This document shows positions 1-5,842 of a DNA stretch of 7,716 nucleotides, one piece after another; position 1 is the stretch's first letter, and the number at the start of each line of letters is the position of its first letter. Both the position numbers and the translations under genes were made by a program. Origin of the DNA: CBHWET01 sp966112985 (lineage in GTDB: Bacteria > Verrucomicrobiota > Verrucomicrobiia > Limisphaerales > JACDHS01); the NCBI GenBank assembly GCA_966112985.1, contig CBHWET010000253.1, forward strand, positions 1 through 7,716, in the 5' to 3' direction. The notes below the pieces were generated by a model that saw only the letters and a list, made by a program, of their open reading frames with translations, was not told the DNA's origin and did not search any database.

Positions 1-1092
1 TTTAAATTCGCAAAGCACGGGCAATGCGGCGCTGAAGTTTCGGACGCGTTTCCGCACATCGCGCAGGTCGTGGATGATATAGCGATTGTTAAGTCGATGA
101 CGACGGATGCGTTCAATCACGCTCCGGCACAAATTTTGATGAACACGGGATCGACACAGTTCGGCAGGCCCAGCATGGGTTCATGGGTGACGTATGGATT
201 GGGAAGCGAATCGCAAAGTCTGCCGGGATTCGTCGTGATGAACTCGGCAGGAGGATTAAGCGGTGGTGCTTCTAATTATGGCTGCGGCTTTTTGCCGACG
301 GTTTATCAAGGCGTCCCTTTCCGAAAAAGCGGCGATCCGATTCTCTCGCTTTCCAATCCGGCCGGTATTACTCCGCAAATGCAGCGCCACTCGTTGGATG
401 TTCTGAAGAATTTAAACCAGCATCACCTTGATGTCGTCGGTGACCCGGAAATCGCCACACGCATTAATTCCTTTGAGATGGCGTTTAGGATGCAGTCGAG
501 CGCGCCCGAGCTGATGGATATCTCCAAAGAGTCCAAAGCGACACTGGACATGTACGGGATTGAAGAAGGCAAACCATCTTTCGCCCGCAACTGTCTGCTC
601 GCGCGTCGCTTGGTAGAACGGGGTGTTCGGTTTGTGCAATTGTTCCATGAAGGATGGGACCATCATAGTGATGTGACCGGAGGCGTTAAAAATCAGGCGG
701 CGCTGACGGAAAAAGCTTCGGCTGCGCTTGTTAAAGATTTGAAACAACGCGGGTTGCTCGACGACACGATTGTCGTTTGGGGAGGCGAATTCGGTCGCAC
801 TCCGATGGTGGAGACCAACCCGGACGTAGGCCGTAACATGGGGCGCGATCATCATCCGCAGGCATTTACGATGTGGATGGCCGGCGGCGGAATTAAGCCA
901 GGAATTACGTTAGGCAAGACTGACGAGCTTGGATTCCACATCGTCGAAGATAAAGTGCATGTGCACGACCTGCACGCGACGCTTTTGCACCTGCTTGGGT
1001 TCGACCACACGAAGCTGACATATCGTTTTCAAGGACGCGACTTCCGACTGACCGATGTCGAAGGCGAACTTGTCCAGAAGCTGCTGGCGTGA
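1..1092 (+). CDS. DUF1501 family protein, 5'-truncated by the window edge
   Basis: The reading frame is open from base 1, so the true start lies outside the window; 363 residues remain before TGA at 1090-1092. Family members are usually somewhat under 500 residues, so about a quarter, including the expected Tat-type signal, is probably missing. Visible family hallmarks are the AFNHAPAQI segment, the FGRPSMGSWVTYGLGSES segment, HEGWDHH (about residues 215-221), WGGEFGRTP (about 260-268) and GRDHHP (281-286). The His/Asp-rich motifs look like metal ligands, and the family is related to the alkaline phosphatase/sulfatase superfamily, but its reaction is not established. In Planctomycetota and Verrucomicrobiota these genes usually sit next to a large DUF1549/DUF1553 cytochrome-like gene, which would lie upstream here and cannot be seen. 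The GTG at 70 lies inside the conserved domain and is not the start. Its stop lies 4 bases from that of the convergent lipoprotein gene, with no terminator between them. Confidence 0.93.
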   Translation, partial: FKFAKHGQCGAEVSDAFPHIAQVVDDIAIVKSMTTDAFNHAPAQILMNTGSTQFGRPSMGSWVTYGLGSESQSLPGFVVMNSAGGLSGGASNYGCGFLPTVYQGVPFRKSGDPILSLSNPAGITPQMQRHSLDVLKNLNQHHLDVVGDPEIATRINSFEMAFRMQSSAPELMDISKESKATLDMYGIEEGKPSFARNCLLARRLVERGVRFVQLFHEGWDHHSDVTGGVKNQAALTEKASAALVKDLKQRGLLDDTIVVWGGEFGRTPMVETNPDVGRNMGRDHHPQAFTMWMAGGGIKPGITLGKTDELGFHIVEDKVHVHDLHATLLHLLGFDHTKLTYRFQGRDFRLTDVEGELVQKLLA

Positions 1093-1096
1093 GGAT

Positions 1097-1564
1097 TTAC
1101 TGTTCGCTTTGATTGCGAACGATCAGGTAACGGACAAGCGGCAGATCATCGATGATTTTGCCGACGCATGAATCGGTAGCGCGTTTTAAGCGCAACAGCT
1201 CTTCTTCGTCGCCCGGTTTAACGTAAACGATGCAGAGGATTCCGGAATTTTTGTAAACGACCGTAATCGAGGCAACACGATCTTTAAACGGCTGCAATTG
1301 CCGAAAAATAAATTTTTCGATGTCTTCGTAAACCGGCGCCAGCTTCTTCTGCTGCAATTGCTCTTCGACCATTGTCTTTGGTTCTTCTTTAACGGCCGAG
1401 TAAAGGCGTGTCCCCAATTCACGGGCTTCCCGTCGAATCTGCTTTTCCTCAGGTGTTAATTGCTCCGGCGGAGGTTCGGGGCGCGACGGTTCGGCAGGCT
1501 TGCAACCTGCAAGCGCCCCACCGATGAAAACGGCCATAATTAGAACCTGAAAGTGTTTGATCAT
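1097..1564 (-). CDS. Small proline-rich lipoprotein of unknown function
   Basis: This 155-residue protein starts at ATG (1564) and stops at TAA (1099-1097). The N-terminus is a lipoprotein signal: a short basic start (MIKH), a hydrophobic stretch (residues 5-19) and the lipobox L18-A19-G20-C21, so Cys21 should be lipidated. The mature part opens with a Pro/Glu-rich linker (about residues 23-38). A charged, probably helical region follows (about 39-90), then a segment with beta-type alternation (ITVVYKNSGILCIVYV, about 100-115), and finally a charged tail containing a second Cys. I recognise no domain. The gene begins 23 bases after the deaminase stop on the same strand, so the two are probably cotranscribed; no clear Shine-Dalgarno is seen. 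The product is likely anchored in the outer or inner membrane facing the periplasm. A link to cytosine salvage is not supported by anything in its sequence. Confidence 0.78.
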   Translation of the reverse strand: MIKHFQVLIMAVFIGGALAGCKPAEPSRPEPPPEQLTPEEKQIRREARELGTRLYSAVKEEPKTMVEEQLQQKKLAPVYEDIEKFIFRQLQPFKDRVASITVVYKNSGILCIVYVKPGDEEELLRLKRATDSCVGKIIDDLPLVRYLIVRNQSEQ

Positions 1565-1587
1565 GTTGTCAGCGTTCGCGCAAAAAC

Positions 1588-2025
1588 TTATACCCCGATG
1601 TCCTCATTCCAGAGCTCAGGATTCTTACGGATAAATTCATGCATGATTTGAACACATTCTTTGTCCTGCAGAATGTCAACCTGCACTCCTTGTGAACGAA
1701 CGTATTCTTCCGGTCCGCGGAACGTAACATTCTCACCTACAATCACTCGCGGAATTCCATATAGCAGAATCGCTCCGCTACACATCGGACATGGCGAAAG
1801 TGTCGAATAAATCGTACAACGTCTGTAAACCGAAGCGCGTTGTCTCCCGGCATTTTCGAGACAATTCATTTCAGCGTGATGGATGACGCTGCCATGTTGA
1901 ACGCGTTGGTTATGGCCACGGCCAATAATTTTGCCATCACACACCAAAACCGACCCAATCGGAATGCCACCGGCAGCGAGGCCTTTGCGTGCCTCTTCGA
2001 TTGCTGCTGCAAGAAATGGGTCCAT
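1588..2025 (-). CDS. Cytosine deaminase, fungal Fcy1 type (zinc-dependent CDA fold)
   Basis: Predicted to deaminate cytosine to uracil in the cytoplasm. From the ATG at 2025 the protein is 145 residues. It carries the zinc-deaminase motifs HAE (H50, E52) and PCPMC (C79, C82). It matches yeast Fcy1 as I recall it nearly end to end: GGIPIG, GHNQR, LSPCPMC.GAI, YGIPR.(I/V)VGEN and a C-terminal W..EDIG. Residues known to contact cytosine in the yeast enzyme appear kept: N39, S77, F102, W139 and D142 (yeast N51, S89, F114, W152, D155). TadA-type tRNA deaminases lack this C-terminus, and E. coli CodA is an unrelated amidohydrolase. A TTG 36 bases upstream could extend the frame, but it directly abuts the terminator T-run and the fold does not need it, so I prefer the ATG; neither has a clear ribosome site. 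The gene lies downstream of the dehydrogenase, behind a terminator, and just ahead of the lipoprotein gene. The upp gene 1.4 kb away would use its product. Confidence 0.88.
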   Translation of the reverse strand: MDPFLAAAIEEARKGLAAGGIPIGSVLVCDGKIIGRGHNQRVQHGSVIHHAEMNCLENAGRQRASVYRRCTIYSTLSPCPMCSGAILLYGIPRVIVGENVTFRGPEEYVRSQGVQVDILQDKECVQIMHEFIRKNPELWNEDIGV

Positions 2026-2064
2026 GAGTGATAAGGTAGAGACTTCGAGGGATTGCGCCAAATC

Positions 2065-2092
2065 AAAAAAGGACGGCTCAAAGAGCCGTCCC
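2065..2092 (-). terminator. Rho-independent terminator after the isopropylmalate dehydrogenase gene
   Basis: A perfect 9-bp GC-rich stem (GGACGGCTC, 2071-2079, with GAGCCGTCC, 2083-2091) closes a 3-nt loop. On the minus strand it is followed by six T (2070-2065). It begins about 20 bases after the dehydrogenase stop and ends 39 bases before the deaminase ATG. Read on the plus strand, the tail is only a short CTTTT, so the main direction is minus. Confidence 0.88.
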
Positions 2093-2111
2093 TTTTCGAA
2101 AACATGCCATC

Positions 2112-3215
2112 TTAAATCGCAGCAGCGACCAAGTCACCAACCTCGCGTGTTCCGTAGCCCATTTTACCGGCGGCAAGCGATTGAACCTTCGTGTTAATAA
2201 TCTTTACGACGGCTTCTTCAATCGCCGCTCCAGCTTTCGCTTCACCAAGGAAATCGAGCATCATGCCGGCCGCATTGATCGCCGCGATCGGATTGATGAC
2301 GTTTTGGCCGGTATATTTTGGAGCACTTCCACCCATCGGCTCGAACATCGAAGTACCTTCTGGGTTGATATTCCCGCCCGCCGCAACACCGAGGCCACCT
2401 TGGATCATAGCGGCAAGATCGGTAATGATGTCGCCGAACATGTTGTCAGTCACGATGACGTCAAACCATTCAGGATTCTTAACAAACCACATCACCGTTG
2501 CATCAACATGAGCATAGTCCTGTTTCACGTTTTTGTAGTTTGGTGCCAACTCGTTAAACGTACGCCACCAAAGATCGAAGGCAAACGTGAGAACGTTCGT
2601 TTTTCCGCAAAGAGTCAGTTGCGCAGTTTTGCCAGCGGCGACGTCTTCAGGCTTGAGACCTTTCCATGGCTTCCTGTCGCGGCGTTTTGCTGCGAGTTCG
2701 TAGGCGTACTTAAGACAGCGTTCAACGCCGAAGCGGGTGTTTACGCTTTCCTGGATGGCGACCTCCTGCGGCGTACCTTTGTATTGAAAACCGCCAGCGC
2801 CAGCGTAGAGACCTTCATTATTTTCGCGGACAACGATGAAGTCCACGTGTTCCGGCCCTTTATCTTTGATCGGGCAATCCTGAACTCGATAGAGCTTCAC
2901 CGGACGGAGATTAATATATTGCTGCAATTCAAAACGGAGGCGCAACAGAATGCCTTTTTCGAGAATGCCGGGTTTGACTTGTGGGTGTCCGACAGCGCCG
3001 AGGTAAATTGCTTTAAACTTACGGAGTTCGTCGACGGCGTTATCCGGCAGGACTTCGCCGGTTTTGAGGTAACGATCACCCCCGAAATCGTAATGGTGCC
3101 AGTTCAGTTTGAATCCGAATTTTTTGGCAGCCGCTTCAGCCACTTTGAGCGCTTCACGCGTCACTTCCGGGCCTGTTCCGTCACCGCCGATAACTGCAAT
3201 ATCGTAACTTTTCAT
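2112..3215 (-). CDS. leuB: 3-isopropylmalate dehydrogenase-type enzyme (LeuB/isocitrate dehydrogenase family)
   Basis: A 367-residue beta-decarboxylating dehydrogenase, expected to oxidise 3-isopropylmalate in leucine synthesis. It shows the nucleotide-site start GGDGTGPEV, the substrate loop ILLRLRFELQQYINLRP (R94, R104), VREN.EGLY (R130, Y137), K205 in GKTNVL, and metal-binding Asp residues in HVDA (D238) and TDNMFGDIITD (D262, D266). The paired Leu ahead of R94 (L90-L91) is typical of isopropylmalate dehydrogenases; the local EKGILLRLRF pattern resembles the actinobacterial LeuB branch. The cofactor loop is unusual: PMGGSAPKYTG, with K300-Y301 as in NADP-dependent isocitrate dehydrogenase instead of the usual Asp-Ile, and Gly where a His is normally kept. 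About 15 extra residues (around 181-197) precede the K205 strand. I chose the ATG at 3215 because homology starts there; a TTG at 3275 would add 20 residues of no recognised character. The gene ends in a strong terminator. The substrate is inferred, and the leu symbol is provisional because leuC and leuD are not adjacent. Confidence 0.82.
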   Translation of the reverse strand: MKSYDIAVIGGDGTGPEVTREALKVAEAAAKKFGFKLNWHHYDFGGDRYLKTGEVLPDNAVDELRKFKAIYLGAVGHPQVKPGILEKGILLRLRFELQQYINLRPVKLYRVQDCPIKDKGPEHVDFIVVRENNEGLYAGAGGFQYKGTPQEVAIQESVNTRFGVERCLKYAYELAAKRRDRKPWKGLKPEDVAAGKTAQLTLCGKTNVLTFAFDLWWRTFNELAPNYKNVKQDYAHVDATVMWFVKNPEWFDVIVTDNMFGDIITDLAAMIQGGLGVAAGGNINPEGTSMFEPMGGSAPKYTGQNVINPIAAINAAGMMLDFLGEAKAGAAIEEAVVKIINTKVQSLAAGKMGYGTREVGDLVAAAI

Positions 3216-3423
3216 TGGTTTGAATCCGCCGATTTGGCGGGAGTGGGATGCTAGAGCTTTCAGGCTGAAGGGCAATGAATTTTTGGGTACTGCGCCCTTA
3301 GACTCACAGGCTCAGATTTGTACGGCGTGGCCCCGATACATCTGATCAACGCGCGCCGGTGAACATCTTCGGCAAAATTTCCGTTGCTTTTCCCGACCGT
3401 TCGCGGAAATTCGAACGTCTCAC
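3216..3423. promoter_or_regulatory. Divergent intergenic region between leuB-type gene and upp
   Basis: These 208 bases separate the two divergent starts and must hold promoters for both directions, but I could not pick out a convincing -35/-10 pair on either strand. The one visible structure is an inverted repeat, CCGCC-5-GGCGG at 3226-3240, whose edge lies 10 bases upstream of the dehydrogenase ATG. I see no leucine-rich leader peptide or attenuator and no small gene. Upstream of the upp GTG there is no good Shine-Dalgarno. Confidence 0.4.
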
Positions 3424-4047
3424 GTGAAAAACGTCACCGTCATCAAACACCCGCTAATCCAACACAATTTAAGTCGCCTTCGCGACGAAAAGACGGGCCC
3501 TCAAGAATTCCGACGCGTTCTCAGCGAAGTCGCAGCTTTAATGGTCTATGAGGCAACCCGGTCCTTCGATGTAGTCCCTGTAAAGGTCAAAACCCCGTTG
3601 GAACGGACAGACGGCAATAAACTGAAACGCGAGGTGATTCTGGTTCCGATTCTTCGCGCCGGCCTTGGAATGCTGGATTCTATTTTGCAACTAATTCCCC
3701 ACGCGCGTGTTGGATTTATTGGATTGAAGCGGGAAGAGAAGACTTTGCAGGCGACTTCTTATCACAAAAGTTTGCCCGAAAACCTGAAGGATTTTGAAAT
3801 TATTTTAATTGATCCGATGTTAGCAACGGGTGGAAGTGCAGTTGCAGCAATGAACCTGCTGGTGGAACGTGGCGCAACACACGTACGTATGGTAAACCTC
3901 GTCGCCTGCCCGGAAGGGATAAAACAGGTGCGAGAACATTTTGGCGATTTCCCAATTTTTACAGCGGCAATTGATCGCTGTTTGAACAAGAAAGGCTATA
4001 TCTGCCCCGGTCTGGGTGATGCGGGTGACCGGCTTTTCGGCACTTAA
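3424..4047 (+). CDS. upp: Uracil phosphoribosyltransferase
   Basis: Cytoplasmic salvage enzyme that joins uracil to PRPP to give UMP and pyrophosphate. The 207-residue length is typical of bacterial Upp (E. coli 208). Family features are the N-terminal IKHPLIQHNLSRLRDE, the PILRAGLGM segment (75-83), the PRPP-binding loop LIDPMLATGGS (128-138) and the C-terminal uracil-binding GYICPGLGDAGDRLFGT (191-207). All key positions look intact. The start is GTG at 3424, supported by alignment with other Upp N-termini; no strong ribosome site precedes it. The next gene, an M24 peptidase, begins 15 bases after the stop behind a perfect AAGGAGG, so the two form an operon. The Fcy1-type cytosine deaminase 1.4 kb away on the opposite strand supplies uracil, giving a two-step cytosine-to-UMP route in this neighbourhood. 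Confidence 0.96.
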   Translation: MKNVTVIKHPLIQHNLSRLRDEKTGPQEFRRVLSEVAALMVYEATRSFDVVPVKVKTPLERTDGNKLKREVILVPILRAGLGMLDSILQLIPHARVGFIGLKREEKTLQATSYHKSLPENLKDFEIILIDPMLATGGSAVAAMNLLVERGATHVRMVNLVACPEGIKQVREHFGDFPIFTAAIDRCLNKKGYICPGLGDAGDRLFGT

Positions 4048-4054
4048 AAGGAGG
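4048..4054 (+). promoter_or_regulatory. Strong Shine-Dalgarno for the M24 peptidase gene
   Basis: A full AAGGAGG begins directly after the upp stop codon, with 8 bases between it and the ATG at 4063. Most other genes here lack any such site, so this one confirms the start and suggests independent, efficient translation of the second gene of the upp operon. Confidence 0.85.
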
Positions 4055-4062
4055 CAAAGCTG

Positions 4063-5193
4063 ATGCCGCGAGAAAATCTATTAATCGTCGCCGATAGTGA
4101 ACGCGACGCGAACATGCTCTACGCGGTGCGAATGTTTGTGCCGGACGCGTTCGTTTATTTGCGGCTCAACGGCAAATGTCACGTGGTGATGAGCGACCTT
4201 GAGATTGATCGTGCGCGCAAAGAAGCTGCGCATTGCAAAATCATTTCTCAATCGAGTGTTCTTGAAAAAGCGCGTAAAGATCGCATTCAAATCGGCGGAT
4301 TCGCCCCCATCATTGCAGTGTTACTGCGCGAGAAACGAATTAAACGCATTTTTGTTCCTGGGAATTTTCCCCTTGGCCTGGCTAGAGATCTCCGGAAGTT
4401 CAATATTGATGTCCGCGTCAAGGACGACGGATTTTTCCCACAGCGCCAAATAAAAACTGCGGATGAGGTAAAGAAAATTAGCGCCGCCTTAATGATGGCG
4501 GAAGTAGGACTTTCCGAAGGAATCCAAGTCTTGAAACGGTCGAAAATCGGACGAAACCGTCGATTGATGTATCACAACGTCCCCTTAACGTCGGAGAAAT
4601 TGCGGGCCGTCATTGATACTGCGGTTATTCAGGCCGGAGGATTGCCCGCACATACGATTGTAGCTGGTGGAGCACAAGGTTGTGACCCACACGAACGCGG
4701 ACACGGCCCATTACGCGCTAATGAGCCGATTATTCTGGATTGTTTCCCGCGTTCACAAAAAACCGGATATTTCGGCGACATCACACGAACGGTTGTGAAA
4801 GGACGTGCGAGCGAATTAGTTCGAAAAATGTACGCGACGATTGCGCGCGGGCAGGATATCGCCTTTGAAAGATTACGGGCTAACGCTGCGGGTCGTGATA
4901 TTCACAACGCGATCCAGGCCCATTTTCATTCGCAAGGTTTCGAAACCGGTAAGAAAGATGGCCGCATGCAAGGATTTTTCCACGGCACTGGTCACGGTGT
5001 TGGACTAGAGATCCACGAAGCACCTCGCGTCAGCGGATCTTCACCTGATGTTTTGAAAAATGGCCAAGTGGTTACGGTCGAACCGGGACTTTACTACGAA
5101 GGCGTTGGCGGCGTGAGAATTGAAGATATGGCGCACGTGAGCAAGACCAACGCACGCAATCTCACAAAATTCGAAAAAATTCTCGAAGTCTGA
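4063..5193 (+). CDS. M24 family metallopeptidase (Xaa-Pro aminopeptidase-like)
   Basis: A 376-residue cytoplasmic peptidase of the pita-bread fold, predicted to remove an N-terminal residue ahead of proline or to cleave Xaa-Pro dipeptides. Residues 1 to about 130 form a short creatinase-like N-terminal domain; the catalytic domain follows. The five metal ligands of M24 are visible: D226 (LDCFPR), D239 (GDITRT), H311 (HGTGHGVGLEIHE), E340 (TVEPGLYY) and E354 (VRIEDM). H210 and H214 in DPHERGHG probably flank the active site. The two Asp ligands are 13 residues apart, two more than the 11 I expect in E. coli PepP, so this is a divergent branch and I give no symbol. No signal peptide is seen. 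It follows upp by 15 bases and is cotranscribed with it. Its stop is one base from that of the convergent apaG gene, so there is no room for a separate terminator. Confidence 0.9.
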   Translation: MPRENLLIVADSERDANMLYAVRMFVPDAFVYLRLNGKCHVVMSDLEIDRARKEAAHCKIISQSSVLEKARKDRIQIGGFAPIIAVLLREKRIKRIFVPGNFPLGLARDLRKFNIDVRVKDDGFFPQRQIKTADEVKKISAALMMAEVGLSEGIQVLKRSKIGRNRRLMYHNVPLTSEKLRAVIDTAVIQAGGLPAHTIVAGGAQGCDPHERGHGPLRANEPIILDCFPRSQKTGYFGDITRTVVKGRASELVRKMYATIARGQDIAFERLRANAAGRDIHNAIQAHFHSQGFETGKKDGRMQGFFHGTGHGVGLEIHEAPRVSGSSPDVLKNGQVVTVEPGLYYEGVGGVRIEDMAHVSKTNARNLTKFEKILEV

Positions 5194-5194
5194 T

Positions 5195-5578
5195 TTATTG
5201 TGGAACCATCATTTTGAACCGCGGAATACGCGTCAAAACTTTCCTCCCAAGTGAGTCAATTCCAATATAACTGCCTTCTGCCGTGGCGGACCTGGTGTTA
5301 AGAAGATGAAATGAGTTATAGCTAAATTTTTCTCCGGGAGGGATTGTGGGGTGCTCTCCTACCACGCCGTCCCCTTCCACGGCCGTAACTTCTCCTGCAT
5401 CATTTGTTACGACCCATTTTCGAGCCTTAATTGTTATCGGTAAACTCGTTTCGTTGTGAATACTTATGAAATAAACAAAACAATGTGAGCGGTCCGCAGG
5501 CGTCGCAACATCAGGCTGATATGCTACACGATCAACGGTCACCCGCAGGTCCTTTGGTTCGAGAAATTGATCGCTCAC
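5195..5578 (-). CDS. apaG: ApaG domain protein
   Basis: The 127-residue product, from GTG at 5578, has the usual length of ApaG (about 125). The family signature GDGVVGEHPTIPPGEKFSYNS is at residues 69-89, preceded by KWVVTND (54-60) and followed by the IPRFKMMVP end. ApaG proteins form a compact fibronectin-III-like beta sandwich. The enteric gene lies beside apaH and has been linked to divalent-cation resistance, but the biochemical role remains unclear. The frame can be extended upstream to a GTG at 5626, but that start lies inside tRNA-Phe, so I use the first start after the tRNA. It lies only 15 bases beyond the tRNA CCA end, with no Shine-Dalgarno, implying cotranscription with the tRNA and a tiny leader after tRNA processing. 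It ends one base from the convergent peptidase stop. Confidence 0.88.
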   Translation of the reverse strand: MSDQFLEPKDLRVTVDRVAYQPDVATPADRSHCFVYFISIHNETSLPITIKARKWVVTNDAGEVTAVEGDGVVGEHPTIPPGEKFSYNSFHLLNTRSATAEGSYIGIDSLGRKVLTRIPRFKMMVPQ

Positions 5579-5593
5579 GAAGGTTAGTGAAAG

Positions 5594-5669
<76 letters not shown>

Positions 5670-5842
5670 AAACCCAACGGGGTGTTTTTCCCGTAACGGC
5701 GAGTTACTATGCGTCGGAAATTCCCAGTAGCAAGAAATTTTCGAGCCTTTGGCGCAAAATCTTCGCGCCTTCACGATAACGAAATTTACGAAAACGGGTT
5801 GTCGATGCTGTCTGTTTTAAGAGGCCGCGAAATTCGGTGCAT
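5670..5842. other. Intergenic region between the MBL hydrolase gene and tRNA-Phe
   Basis: These 173 bases should hold the end of the hydrolase transcript and the tRNA-Phe/apaG promoter. There is an inverted repeat GGCGC-9-GCGCC at 5751-5769 with no T-run on either side, so it is not a clear terminator. On the minus strand TTGCTA followed 18 bases later by TAGTAA, roughly 50 to 80 bases before the tRNA, is a weak promoter candidate only. No coding sequence is seen. Confidence 0.4.

Noticed and set aside
412..855. A 147-codon minus-strand frame inside the DUF1501 gene
   Set aside because: Shadow frame with no recognisable features; the plus-strand frame carries the DUF1501 motifs.
2026..2061. 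TTG start at 2061 for the deaminase
   Set aside because: It sits directly against the terminator T-run, has no ribosome site, and the added residues are not needed for the Fcy1 fold. The ATG at 2025 gives the expected N-terminal helix.
2181..3254. A 357-codon open frame on the plus strand, antisense to the dehydrogenase gene
   Set aside because: It mirrors the leuB-type gene almost exactly, its translation has no family resemblance, and the minus-strand product has a full set of catalytic motifs. Long antisense frames are common opposite such genes.
3216..3275. TTG start at 3275 for the dehydrogenase
   Set aside because: It adds 20 residues before the conserved MKSYDIAVIGGDG start, and family members begin near that point.
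5751..5769. Inverted repeat GGCGC-9-GCGCC as a terminator for the MBL hydrolase gene
   Set aside because: The stem is only 5 bp and neither strand has a following T-run.
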